Source of the DNA: Sphaeramia orbicularis
Taxonomy: Eukaryota > Chordata > Actinopteri > Kurtiformes > Apogonidae
DNA length: 64,000 bases
Assembly: GCF_902148855.1 (NCBI RefSeq)
Contig: NC_043969.1
Location: 30,323,853 to 30,387,852, forward strand
Reading direction: 5' to 3'
The notes beneath the pieces are model-generated. The model was not told the origin of the DNA. It saw nothing but the letters and a program-made list of their open reading frames with translations, and searched no databases. Each line of letters starts with the position of its first letter. Position 1 is the first letter of the stretch. A program made the position numbers and the translations under genes. This document shows, piece by piece, positions 49,059 to 62,050 of this stretch.

Positions 49059-52000
49059 CTATTTCGCCATCAGGTGTTTCTTAGTATTTTTGTCAGGTCT
49101 GAATAGAATAATGAAACATTTAGGAGCAAAGATACAGAACAGTAAACCATAACTAGAGGCCAGGATTGCAAAAATCTCAACAGCAACCACATATTTCCCA
49201 GGAGAGCTAACATAAGCAGGGACAAAGGCCACCCAAACAGCACAAAATATCAGCATGCTGAAAGTGATCAGTCTGGCCTCATTGAAGTTGTCAGGGAGTT
49301 TCCTGGCGAGAAAAGCCAAGAGGAGGCAGGTGCAGGCCAGCAGACCGATGTAGCCCAGAACCAGAGAGAAGCCCACCACACAGGCAATGGCACATTTCAA
49401 AGTGACCTTTGACCCTTGGATACCCAAGTCACGGTGAGGTACTGGTGGACTGATGGATAACCATATGATGCAGATGATTATCTAGAAAAAAATTAAAACA
49501 CATTTCCATTGTACATTTCAAATGAAATAACATAAAGTGCACAAAATTTAACAGCATAAATTATTTTGATCATTCCCTCAAAAAAGCCACTACACTCACC
49601 TATACACTAGTGAACAAGCAGACACTTCCTCTCTGTAGACCTGGACCAAACCACTTCATCAAAGCTGCAGCACCAGGACGAGCCGAGCGGAAAGCTGCCA
49701 GAACCACCATGGTCTTCACCAGAAGACAGGAAACACAAAGTACAAAGCTGATCCCAAAGGCTGCCTGCTGGAACCGACAAGACCAGACTGATGGACAACC
49801 AATGAACACCAGAGAACACAGGAAGCAGAGCTTCAGCGACAGAAGAAGAAGGAAACTCAGCTCTGAGTTGTTGGCTCGGACCTGAAGGTGAATAAGATTA
49901 ATAGGTGAGCCATTTATGCAGTTTCTCATAATTTATTTATAAAAAAACAAGTGAAATGCTTTTTGAAATTTTGAAACAGAGTCTCACCATAGGTGTTTGA
50001 CGGTAGTACAGAAAAACCACAAACACAGCTGTTGTCACTATGACACCAGACACAGCTACTGTAGTCAGAGTAATGCCCAGTGTTTCATTAAAGGAAAGAA
50101 AGTCTGTTTCGTGACGTATACAGACAGTTTGCTCAGTATTGGACCAAAACTCAGAGGGACAACGTTGACAGTGAAGGGAACCTGAGAAAATAAAAGAAAT
50201 TTGACAAGGGTGATGAACACAACAAAATTATATTTTCAGTTGCAAACATTTCCTTTTTAGTTTCCTCACCCGTTATATTACTAATTTCTCCTTCTCCACA
50301 TGGAATACAGTCAAAGCAGCAAACAGGTTCTCCTTTCCTGTTGGCCTTTCGGGTACCTGGGGGACAGCTCTGACTGCACACTGAGACAGGAACCTGGATA
50401 TCATAATAAATCATCTTCTTAATGATGGAATCTGGTGAACTGACAAGTCAAGAGCAAGCAATGTAATTACAGTATTAGAGAGAAATCTGAATACCTCATT
50501 GTTGGATCCTGTGTTCCACTGAATAACTGTTTCATTAAGTTGGAGATCAAACTCATCCACATAACCAATCACTACAAGTTTAAGTGAACCTTCAGGGGTT
50601 TTCTGCCAGTTGACAAGGTCATACTTTGGTGGAATATCAGCCCCTTGGAAATAAAACCTCTCTCCATGTGGTGGGGAGATATTCACTTTATTAAAGTGCT
50701 GTAAAAGCTAAATGGACAATTTGTCATTAGTAATTTATTTAATTTAATAAATTGTAGGACTTCATCAAGTAAAGGTGTGGGGGGAAAAAATTCTAAAAGA
50801 GACAAAGATATTTAATCCTACCTCTCTGGGTGTGATGTGTTTTGCAGAGGAGCAGGTGGAGCTGTTGTTTGTAGGACTGTCTCTGTTTGAGCAGGAGAGA
50901 AGGCTGTGAAGGGCGTGAGCTGCTGCATAAACAGCAAGGTAGATATTATATGTTTCTCTCAGCTGAGATGTGTCAGTAAAGACATTCTGTACATCCTCCA
51001 GAGTCTCTGTCCCAGTGCAGGGTGGCAGAGAAGACTTTGGAAGGGACCTTTTAGCAGGACAGAAATTTAATAGTTGGTCATTTTTTAGTGAAGAGGAATA
51101 TGATGAGAGAGGTGGTTTATGGGATTGTGTAGCTTCAGGACTACATCCAAACTCTCTTTCCCATAATTCTCTTATTAACTCATTGTCTGGATGATCATAT
51201 GGGTTTAAACGTCTGAGATAATTTCCAAGTCCAGGTATTGTTGAACTGCGAATGGCCACGCCAACAACACCATTTGAAATCTTAGAGATGGCAACATTTT
51301 GGAGAAGTGCATCACTGGTGCTCCAGGCCTCACTGGCCAGAAACTGTCTGTCAGTCACCTGTAATGAGAAGAACAATTTACAACTATTTTTGTTTGGTAA
51401 AAGCATATAAACTATTTAGTTTTGCCAAATGAACTCTGTAGTTCATAAGTCTTAATGTATCATTTACTTACATTTCTTTTGGCAAATTCAAGAAATAGCT
51501 GTGTTACGATTCTGGACCAACCAAAAATAAAAATAACTCTTGCTGTTGACATTTGGACTTTTTCTGCTACTTGTTTCACATCATTCATAACAGTTTCCCA
51601 GCTGACAGTCTGAATAAATTCTAAACACACCCCTTTTCCCTGAATCTGCTGAAACACCTGAAAAAAGATTTCAAAACAATCAGTACAAAATTTCACATGA
51701 TCAACATTATTTAAATGTAAAAGTACATAAATATACACCTGCAATGCAGAGTAGCCATAATCATCATCTGTTACCACTGCTCCAATCCAAGTCCATCTGA
51801 AGTGTAAGACCAGTTGTGCAATGGCTCTAGCTTGGTAAACATCACTAGGGATTGTTCTGAAGAAACTTGGAAACTTATGCCTGTCACTCAGACAAGGGCA
51901 AGTCGCTATGTAGCTAATCTAAAGAAAAAGACAAAGTATTTGGACACTTGTTAGGATATAATAACACTTTTTAATACTGACAGTTTTTTAATCATATCAA

Positions 52001-53317
52001 CTGTTTACTCTTTGTCATTTAAAACAGGCCCATCCATCAATTGTACCAAAGCTAATAAAACTCACCAGTGTAACAGAGAGAGGTGCCAACAATCCAGACA
52101 ATACTTTTGCTGTTGTAGATGAGGCAGCACCAATGAGCAAAGGAACAGACTTAGCACCTATTGATTGGATTGAATGAACAGTTATAGGAGCTGAGTGATA
52201 CATGTTTTTGTTACATATAACATATTACATTTACATATTATCTATGTGTTAAATTGCATGTTAATGAACATCATACCAGCTGTATCCCCAGTTTGCCCAT
52301 TGGTTACAGACTGAGGAGTAGAAACAGTTAAGTTGCAGCTGTGTTCGTCTCCTCCAATAAGTGACAGAGCTGACTGCAGAGCCCAAGGGTATCGGCCACA
52401 GCTGTCCAGTATACGGTAACCCAGCTTCACTCCTTGTAGCAGCGAGCTGTTACGATTTATCTCCTCCACCGCAAATGCCACAGAATACATGAACTGTAAT
52501 TCTAAGAAGCCAAAACTGACATCAGAATAAGAAAGTATTAGGGAATCAAACAAAGCACATAATCAAATATTAATAGGTTAAAACATGTATGAGTATCTAA
52601 AAATGTATTCCGTACATTCTATCTACTGATGTAAAATGTGTAAGAAGGTCTTAACCACTAATCCAACATAAATTATTCAGGTAAAATGCAGTTCCTCATC
52701 TTTTCAGCGACATCAGATATGATTATGTCCACAACAGTGATTCATCGACAAAACCAATGTTAGGTGGTTGTTTTTACATTCAGTGAATGATATAGTTTGC
52801 TGAAAAAGTCACTCTTGATTGTTTGACACAATAATCTCATACACAGCTACATATTCAATTCATTAAATATAGGAAAATAGCATATTTTAATTTAAAAATG
52901 CCAAATGCAGAGGACAGTATAATAATAAATGATAACACATTATTTCAGAACAGTTAGATGTGCAGGAAAATTAATTTGGAAGTCTCAACAAATTAATTCA
53001 TGTTTTTAAGGGTTAAAACCACAAGTAATATGACACATTTCTAGATTGTATCAAATGCTTTCTCTGCTACAAAAACACGTGAGCAAAACAGTGATTTAGT
53101 TTTACCCAGAGCAGCTCTGATAATGTGGCTTCTTGGTGAAGTCCTGCTCTGCAAACGAAGGTTTGTAATAAAGGTTAAAGAGACCTCCGATGATCGCATC
53201 ACCATCCTGAAAGAGGCCCTTTTTGGTGTGCGTTTCCCATCGAGAGCACACTGTCGCCTGAACCCCCTCCAGTCCTATCTGTCTGCTCAGTACAGTGGGA
53301 AGGATGAGGAGGACCAT
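49059..53317 (-). CDS. Receptor gene G: OlfC/V2R-like class C GPCR, damaged signal peptide, about 893 aa
   Basis: Coding exons: 53317-53106, 52515-52277, 52157-52066, 51918-51739, 51657-51472, 51358-50822, 50707-50495, 50393-50270, 50181-49988, 49881-49600, 49481-49059. Exons 2-11 are intact. Exon 1 has lost 13 bp relative to sister H, so the ATG equivalent to H's start leads to an early stop. An in-frame Met at 53317 gives the short hydrophobic start [14 protein letters not shown] further upstream Met at 53374 is in frame but probably lies in the last 5' intron. Exon 7 is one codon longer (GSNNEVF) and exon 5 one codon shorter than in H. The pocket text is [11 protein letters not shown] and exon 3 reads [14 protein letters not shown]. 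Either G has an alternative signal sequence or it is a very young pseudogene; I cannot decide. An AATAAA lies at 48973-48978. Confidence 0.75.
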
Positions 53318-53674
53318 CGGGTCAAGAGCCAGAGAAACCAAGGCATGGATGAAGCTGATTTGGACATTAAACATAAAACTACCTGTTACTCTGAGGTCAA
53401 ATTTTACTAAACATTAAATTAATTAATTCAGTGAAAAAGAAAGAAAGAAACTGTTGACATGAGACCTACCTTATCAAAAATCTGACAATGAAGTTCATAA
53501 AGATGAATAAATGCTTAATATTATAAAGAATAATTACCAATTCACTCACGACAAATTCTTAAAAAATAAATAAATAAATAACATGTAAAAATCTACAGTT
53601 CGAAGCTCATTTTACAAGGTCAAATGTAATGTCTTGACTCTAACATACTCTCTATACTCTGAAATGTCACTATC

Positions 53675-53744
53675 GTTTTATATGGAAGAGAGAAAAAACA
53701 GATGACATATGCATATTATTCAGTCTTCCTCTCTAGAGTCATAG
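53675..53744 (-). promoter_or_regulatory. Gene G core promoter module
   Basis: ATGACTCTAGAGAGGAAGAC, ATATGCATATGTCATCTG, then CATATAAAACG as the TATA box. The CATGTG is replaced by an ATGCATAT-type sequence in G and H. Confidence 0.6.
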
Positions 53745-54698
53745 TGTACTGCACGCACTTGTTGGTAGTAACTAGTTGTGTGTATGCACTGGTTGTGGTG
53801 GTGATGGTGGTGCATGATTATTTGTTTTTTGTTTTTTTTTTTGTTTGTTTTTTTTTTTCATTTTTAGATTCCCAAAATCACAAATGCACTCACATAGTGA
53901 CACTAACCCCACCTTGGGGACAAAAATGCTGGACTCCATACAATCAAGTGTAAATTATGAATGTATTATTTTACTGAATATATACCATATAAAATGTAAT
54001 GTGTGTGCCTTTTGGCAGATTTTTAGACAAAACAAGTCAGCAAAGCCATTGGGATGAGTTGGAGTGCAACACTATCAATAGCAGGTTCTTTTACAACATG
54101 AAGTGAGTTACATCTATACCTTTTGTCTCGTTTTAATCAGTGTGCAGTGCTGTATGAAAACTGAATGTACCAGGCCTGGCAGAAACCAGTCAAGAACACC
54201 AACTTGGAGGGCCAATCCAAGAAAAGGGCCATCTGCAAATGAAACGTTTTGATTTATGCAAGGTGATATTTTAGACATATATGACATAGCCAAAAAAAGC
54301 CCCCCCCCCCCCCAACCCTGAATTCTACTAAGTAAATAAGTAAGAGTGTTTTTTGTTAGACAATTTTAACAGTGATTAACAGTTGCAGCTAGTTATAAGT
54401 GATGCAGTGAATAGGTTCTCATTTCATCAACCACCACTTTAGGATGGGCACACGCACACACAGCAACCAGCAGCAGTGGTATCCTTGTTGGATTTGTGTC
54501 ATTTAAAAAAAAAAGTAATAATAACGGTACTATGTTGAAGTTATTGTTTTAGTCATGCTAACATGTGATAGAAGGGTGACACGTCATGTGACAGAGCGAA
54601 GCCCAAGTAATTTTATTCAGTATGTTGAACAGTCAAATACACACTGTTTTACACATAAACAGTATGACAAATAATTTAATGTCTGAATAACGAAAGAC
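53745..54698. other. Upstream flank of G joined to the H 3'UTR
   Basis: Duplicated at 60163-60955. Contains a T-rich run (53821-53860), a C-run at about 54301, and the H polyadenylation-type signal at 54612-54617. A short frame common to both copies (53845-54057, 60232-60450) has no recognisable product. Confidence 0.5.
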
Positions 54699-57600
54699 CT
54701 ATCTCGCCATCAGGTGTTTCTTAGTGTTTTTCTCTGGTCTGAAAAGAATGATGAAACATTTAGGAGCAAAGATACAGAACAGTAAACCATAACTAGAGGC
54801 CAGGATTGCAAAAATCTCAACAGCAACCACATATTTCCCAGGAGAGCTAACATAAGCAGGGACAAAGGCCACCCAAACAGCACAAAATATCAGCATGCTG
54901 AAAGTGATCAGTTTGGCCTCATTGAAGTTGTCAGGGAGTTTCCTGGCAAGAAAAGCCAAGAGGAGGCAGGTGCAGGCCAGCAGACCGATGTAGCCCAGAA
55001 CCAGAGAGAAGCCCACCACAGAGGCCATGGCACACTTCAAAGTGACCTTTGACCCTTGGATACCCAAGTCACGGTGAGGTACTGGTGGACTGAGAGACAA
55101 CCATATGATGCAGATGATGATCTAAAAAGAATGTTAATTAAAAAAGGTTTGATGTTTTTTTCATGTCTAATTATATAAATATATATGTACAAATAAATGG
55201 TTCTCACCTGTACACTGGTGAACAGGCAGACACTTCCTCTCTGTAGACCTGGGCCAAACCACTTCATCAAAGCTGCAGCACCAGGACGAGCTGAGCGGAA
55301 AGCTGCCAGAACCACCATGGTCTTCACCAGAAGACAGGAAACACAGAGTACAAAGCTGATCCCAAAGGCTGCCTGCTGGAACCGACAAGACCAGACTGAT
55401 GGACGACCAATGAACACCAGAGAACACAGGAAGCAGAGCTTCAGCGACAGAAGAAGAAGGAAACTCAGCTCTGAGTTGTTGGCTCGAACCTAAAGGTAAA
55501 TAAGATTAACAGACAAACACAAGACAGTTTAAACTGTTTCTCATAATTTATTTATGAGAAACAAGTGAAATGCTTTTTGAAATTTTGATACACAATCTCA
55601 CCATAGGTGTTTGACGGTAGTAAAGGAAAACCACAAACACAGCTGTTGTCACTATGACACCAGACACAGCAACTGTAGTCAGAGTAATGCCCAGTGTTTC
55701 ATTAAAGGAAAGAAAGTCTGTTTCGCGACGTACACAGACAGTTCTCTCAGTATTGGACCAAAACTCAGATGGACAACGTTGACAGTGAAGGGAACCTGAG
55801 AAAATAAAAAGAAATTTGACAAGGGTGATGAACACAACAAAATTATGTTTTCAGTTGCAATCATGATTTCCTTTTTAGTTTCCTCACCTGTTATATTACT
55901 AATTTCTCCTTCTCCACATGGAATACAGTCAAAGCAGCAAACAGGTTCTCCTTTCCTGTTGGCCATTCGGGTACCTGGGGGACAGCTCTGACTGCACACT
56001 GAGACGGGAACCTGGAAATTATGTCAATGTCTGGTAAAGCGACATTTCAATGAGAAGCATGTAACTGTAATCCAGTTCATCTGAATACCTCATTGGATCC
56101 TGTGTTCCACTGAATAACTGAGTGATTTAGTTGGACATCAAACTCATCCACATAACCAATCACTACAAGTTTAAGTGAACCTTCAGGGGTTTTCTGCCAG
56201 TTGACAAGGTCATACTTTGGTGGAATATCAGCCCCTTGGAAATAGAACGTCTCTCCATGTGGTGTGGAGATATTCACTTTATTAAAGTGCTGTAAAAGCT
56301 AAAAGGATAATTTCTCATTATTATTATTTTTTTTAATTAAATTAAACTGTAGGACTTCTCCATCAAGTAAATGTATGGAGGGGGGGCTTCTAAAGGAGAC
56401 AAAGCTATTTTATTTTACCTCTCTGGGTTTGATGTGTTTTGCAGAGGAGCAGGTGGAGCTGTTGTTTGTAGGACTGTCTCTGTTTGGGCAGGAGAGAAGG
56501 CTGTGAAGGGCGTGAGCTGCTGCATAAACAGCAAGATAGATATTATATGTCACCCTCAACTGAGACGTGTCAGTAAAGAAATTCTGTACATCCTCCAGAG
56601 TCTCTGTCCCAGTGCAGGGTGGTAGAGAAGACTTTGGAAGGGACCTTTTAGTAGGAGATGAAGTAGAGATATTTGATGGCTGGTCAGTTTTTAGTAAAGA
56701 GGAATATGATGAGAGAGGTGGTTTATGGGATTGTGTAGCTTCAGGACTACATCCAAACAGTTTTCCCCATAATTCTCTTATAAACTCATTGTCTGGATGA
56801 TCATATGGGTTTAAACGTCTGAGATAATTTCCAAATCCAGGTATAGTTGAACTGCGAATGGCCACGCCAACAACACCATTTGAAATCTTAGAGATGGCAA
56901 CATTTTGGAGAAGTGCATCACTGGTGCTCCAGGCCTCACTGGCCAGAAACTGTCTGTCAGTCACCTGTAATGAGAAGAACAATTTACAACCATTTTTGTT
57001 TGGTAAAAGCATATAAACTATGTCGTTTTGCCAAATGAACTCTGTAGTTCATAAGTCTTAATGTATCATTTACTTACATTTCTTTTGGCAAATTCAAGAA
57101 ATAGCTGTGTTACGATTCTGGACCAACCAAAAATAAAAATAACTCTTGCCGTTGACATGTGGACTTTTTCTGCTACTTGTTTCACATCATTCATAACAGT
57201 TTCCCAGCTGACAGTCTGAATAAATTCTAAACACACCCCTTTTCCCTGAGTCTCCTGCTGAAACACCTGAAATATGGATTTCAAAACAATCAATACAAAA
57301 TTTCACATGAAGATCAACACTTCTTAAATGTAAAAGTACATCAATATACACCTGTAATGCAGAGTAGCCATAATCATCATCTGTTACCACTGCTCCAATC
57401 CAAGTCCATCTGAAGTGTAAGACCAGTTGTGCAATGGCTCTAGCTTGGTAAACATCACTAGGGATTGTTCTGAAGAAACTTGGAAACTTATGCCTGTCAC
57501 TCAGACAAGGGCAAGTCGCTATGTAGCTAATCTAAAGAAAAAGTATGTGGACACTTGTTATTAGGCTATTAATAATAACACTCCTTAAAGGTAGGGTAGG

Positions 57601-59768
57601 AGATCCTGGAAAAAATGGTTCAAGCAAGCCACATTTTGAAAATACATAATTCAAAAGTCCAAACCCCTTTCTTCAGACTTCCCCCTGAAGCCATGCCTCC
57701 AGAGTACTTGAACGCACAATGCTTGTTCCTGAGGGTTCATGAGCACTTTGCAGCATCAGTTTGAAGTTGGACTTTTCACTTGTTATATTGATACGTGTTC
57801 TAAGTAATCTTGGTCTAGTAAGAACAGCTGATAGGAGCAAGACTGTAATCTGTGCATTTTACTGTTTTGTTTGTTGGTAGAACAGCCCAAATTCCTACCT
57901 ATCTGGCCAACATTACATTCCCTATTGATTTATGTTAGTGACAAAACAGCTTGCCAGCGAACTTTACATCCTAATATAGCTAATATAGCTAGCCAAGCTC
58001 TGGCTCTGACTTCGTTTCTTGTACAAGTGCTTTAAGCCTCTGAGAACACACAATTCGTGCACAAAGAGGGTACACACAGAGGGGGAGGGACAAATAGCAG
58101 TTGAGTTTGATAGACATATCACCATTCAATCATTTCGATGGGCCGGTTGAAATGATTGGATGGTGTTTTTTCAGTCCTGTCCATTCCACAGTTGGCTAAA
58201 ATTTTTAATTTTTGTGTTAGAGCATTTAATTAATTGGTTGCAAACAGGGTGTGAAGGGGATTTTAAGCAATATAGTAAAAAAAATGCCCCAGAAAAACAT
58301 CTCCTAACCTACTTTTAATACTGACAATGTTTTAATCAGATCAACAGTTTAGTCTTTGTCATTTAAAACAGGCCCATCCATCAATTGTACCAAAGCTAAT
58401 AAAACTCACCAGTGGAACAGAGAGAGGTGCCAACAATCCAGACAATACTTTTGCTGTTGTAGATGAGGCAGCACCAATGAGCAAAGGAACAGATTTAGCA
58501 CCTATTGATTGGATTGAATGAACAGTTATAGGAGCTCAGTGACAGGGTTAGCCCCTAACATTTACATATTATCTATGTGTTAAATTCCATGTAATGAACA
58601 TCATACCAGCTGTATCCCCAGTTTGCCCATTGGTTACAGACTGAAGAGTAGAAACAGTTAAGTTGCAGCTGTGTTCGTCTCCTCCAATAAGTGACAGAGC
58701 TGACTGCAGAGCCCAAGGGTATCGGCCACAGCTGTCCAGTATACGGTAACCCAGCTTCACTCCTTGTAGCAGCGAGCTGTTACGATTAATCTCCTCCACC
58801 GCAAATGCCACAGAATACATTAACTGTAATGCTGAGAAGCTAAAACTGACATCAGAATAAGAAAGTATTGGGGAATCAAACAAAATACATAATCAAATAT
58901 TAATAGGTTGAGACATTTATGACTATCTAAAAATGTGTTCCATACATACTATCATACAGTAAATGCAGTCAGCATCAACTAGCAAAACTAGACTTTAGTT
59001 AACCTTCAAAGACAAACAGATGACCAACGCTATCTACTGATGTAAAATATGTAAGAAGGTCTTAACCACTAATCCAACATAAATTATTCAGGTAAAATGC
59101 AGTTCCTCATCTTTTCAGCGACATCAGATATGATTACGTCCACAACAGTGATTCATCAATAAAACCAATATTATGTGGTTGTTTTTACATTCAGTGAATG
59201 ATATAGTTTGCTGAAAAAGTCACTTGTTTGACATAATAATCTCATAAACAGCTACATATTCAATTCATTAAATATAGGAAAATAGCATATTTCAATTTAA
59301 AAATGCCAAATGCAGAGGACAGTATAATAATAAATGATAACACATTATTTCAGAACAGTTAGATTTGCAGGAAAATTAATTTGAAAGTTTCCACAAATTA
59401 ATTCATGTTTTTAAGGGTTAAAACCACAAGTATTATGACACATATTTCAAGATTATAACAAATGCTTTCTCTGCTACAAAAACACGTGAGCAAAATACTG
59501 TGGTTTAGTTTTACCCAGAGCAGCTCTGATAATGTGGCTTCTTGGTGAAGTCCTGCTCTGCAAACGAAGGTGTGTAATAAAGGTTAAAGAGACCTCCGAT
59601 GATCACATCACCATCCTGAAAGAGGCCCTTTTTGGTGTGCGTTTCCCATCGAGAGCACACTGTCGCCTGAACCCCCTCCAGTCCTATCTGTCTGCTCAGT
59701 ACAGTGGGAAGCAGCAGAGGGAAGGATGAGGAGGACCATCGGGTCAAGAGCCAGAGAAACCAAGGCAT
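54699..59768 (-). CDS. Receptor gene H: OlfC/V2R-like class C GPCR, complete, 910 aa
   Basis: Coding exons: 59768-59515, 58845-58607, 58501-58410, 57531-57352, 57266-57078, 56964-56419, 56298-56089, 56011-55888, 55795-55602, 55489-55208, 55121-54699. H is the sister of G, with shared flanks on both sides, but has an intact signal peptide ([16 protein letters not shown] then [12 protein letters not shown]). The AG acceptor just upstream of the start in other copies is mutated to AA in G and H, so the last 5'UTR intron probably uses the AG four bases downstream. Intron 3 is enlarged by a 726-bp TTAA-flanked element absent from G. It is the highest-coordinate receptor, so the array may begin or end here. 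An AATAAA lies at 54612-54617. Confidence 0.9.
57589..58314. mobile_element. TTAA-flanked MITE in intron 3 of gene H, 726 bp
   Basis: Ends AAGGTAGGGTAGGAGAT and, inverted, AAAGTAGGTTAGGAGAT, with TTAA at 57585-57588 and 58315-58318. Gene G has a single TTAA at the corresponding place (ACACTTTTTAATACTGAC near 51967). A piggyBac or Kolobok type is possible. Confidence 0.8.
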
Positions 59769-60092
59769 GGATGAAGCTGATTTGGACATTAAACATAAAA
59801 CTACCTGTTACTTTGAAGTCAAATTTTACTAAACATATAAGGAATCAATTCATCGAAAAAGAAAGAAAGAAAGAAACTGTTGACATGAGACCTACCTTAT
59901 CAAAAATCTGACAATGAAGTTCAAAAAGATGAATAAATACTTAATATTATGAAGAATAATTACTAATTCACTCACGACAAATTCTAAAAAAAAAAATAAC
60001 ATGTAAAAATCTACAGTTCAAAGCTCATTTCACAAGGTCAAATGTAATGTCTTGACTCTAACATACTCTCTATACTCTGAAATGTCACTATC

Positions 60093-60162
60093 GTTTTATA
60101 TGGAAGAGAGAAAAAACAGATGACATAAGCATATTATTCAGTCTTCCTCTCTAGAGTCATAG
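60093..60162 (-). promoter_or_regulatory. Gene H core promoter module
   Basis: Nearly the same as the gene G module: ATGACTCTAGAGAGGAAGAC, TGTCATCTG, CATATAAAACG. Confidence 0.6.
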
Positions 60163-61293
60163 TGTACTGCACGCACTTGTTGGAAGTAACTAGTTGTGTG
60201 TATGCGCTGGTTGTGGTGGTGATGGTGGTGCATGTTTTTTTTTGTTTTTTTCATTTTTAGATTCCCAAAATCACAAACCCACTCACATAGTGACACTAAC
60301 CCCACCTTGGGGACAAAAATGCTGGACTCCATACAATCAAGTGTAAATTATGAATGTATTATTTTACTGAATATATACCATATAAAATGTAATGTGTGTG
60401 CCTTTTGGCAGATTTTTAGACAAAACAAGTCAGCAAAGCCATTGGGATGAGTTGGAGTGCAACACTATCAATAGCAGGTTCTTTTACAACATGAAGTGAG
60501 TTACATCTACACATTTTATCTTGTTTTAATCAGTGTGCAGTGCTGTATGAAAACTGAATGTACCAGGCCTGGCAGAAACCAGTCAAGAACACCAACTTGG
60601 AGGGCCAATCCAGGAAAAGGGCCATCTGCAAATGAAACATTGTTTTGATGTATGCGAAGTGATATTTTAGACATATGTGACATAGCCAACCCCCCCCCCC
60701 AAACCCTGAATTCTACTTAGTAAATAAGTAAGAGTACTTTATTAGAAAATTTTAACAGTGATTAACAGTTGCAGCTAGTTATAAGTGATGCAGTGAATAG
60801 GTTCTCATTTCATCAACCACCACTTTAGGATGGGCACACGCACACACAGCAACCAGCAGCAGTGGTATCCTTGTTGGATTTGTGTCATTTCTTATCATTT
60901 AATAATTGTACTACGCTCTATTGAAGTTCTTGTTTTAGTCGTGTTAATTTGTAATAGACTTCCACTTTCCATCATAATGGTGGATCGCCTTCCAATGACC
61001 ACAAAACAACTTATTAGTCAGTATGGCTGGCTCGTCGATGCTTTGCCTGATAGGCCTCCATACTCTAGAGACTTCCTGCTTGGATTTAACAATCCCAGGG
61101 ATATTGGTTCACTGTCAGACCTAGTCTTCCCCAACTTGGAGGTGTTTGACAGTGGCTGGGGGCTGTGCTGCCAATGTGCCTTTCCATAAGATGAGGAGGC
61201 GGGGCAGGGGAGGTTTCCATGTTCAATTCTCAGACTGTGACCTTTCTGTTCTCTTCACACTGTGCAGGTTTCCTCTGATTTTTTCAAAATAGG
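60163..61293. other. Upstream flank of H; duplication border near 60955; small ORF
   Basis: Homology with the G flank ends near 60955. Beyond it, 60979-61189 (+) reads MVDRLPMTTKQLISQYGWLV and PDRPPYSRDFLLGFNNPRD, about 70 codons, with a less AT-rich composition. I do not recognise it; it could be an exon or a transposon remnant. Confidence 0.35.
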
Positions 61294-61571
61294 TACACTG
61301 CAAATTATTAGTTTTTTACCAAGATAAAAAAAAGCAAACTTAGACTTAGAAGTGTTAGATTATTTATCTTGTTTTAAGAGTTAATTTCTTATTTTAAATG
61401 TTTATACGTCTGTAGACATGCTTATTTCTAGATTTAACAATCTTAATTCAAGAAATCTTGTCAAGTGAAATTATCTTGCTGCATGGACAGATATTTCAGT
61501 TGCTTTGAGTACCTTTTCCGTCAGATTTAGTGGTTTTATCTAGTTTTTAGACACCCCTTTTTTGCAGTGTA
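61294..61571. mobile_element. Small TIR element (MITE), 278 bp
   Basis: Inverted ends TACACTGCAAA and TTTGCAGTGTA enclose an AT-rich core without coding capacity. This end sequence is common in teleost MITEs. Confidence 0.7.
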
Positions 61572-61573
61572 TA

Positions 61574-62050
61574 TAGGGGCGTAATGGTACAGTCGTTTGT
61601 ACCAAACCATTTCGGTTTGGGGCCTTCAATACAATACAGACGTGTATCAAACAAATACATGTGGCCTATGTGAAGATCGCAAACACTCTGGAAGCAGGAT
61701 GGCTGCAAGCAGAACCCATGTGCAGGGTTTCCTCTATACATTCTGCAGCAGAGCCACTGCAAAAAATAACCCATAAAAACACCTTATTCTGAGGCTGAGG
61801 TGGCCAATAAAGGGAGTAAGCATGACAACAGAGAGTATGACAAATGCACAGAAGCCAGGTCGGATGTTCGCAGCATGTTAAGTTTCACTTTTGGTTTTCG
61901 GTAGTTATGGAGCGCACCCCCGTATACCCCCCCCCCCCCCTTTACTGGTCTTCTTCACTGTACTGAAAACATATCGAAAATGTATCAAACCAAAGACCCC
62001 TGTACCAAAAACGTACTGAACCAAAACTTTGATGTATCATTACACCCCTG
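61574..62050. mobile_element. hAT-like MITE, about 477 bp
   Basis: Left end TAGGGGCGTAATGGTAC and inverted right end CAGGGGTGTAATGATAC. No transposase. A C-run lies at about 61927-61940. The target duplication is not clear. Confidence 0.6.
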
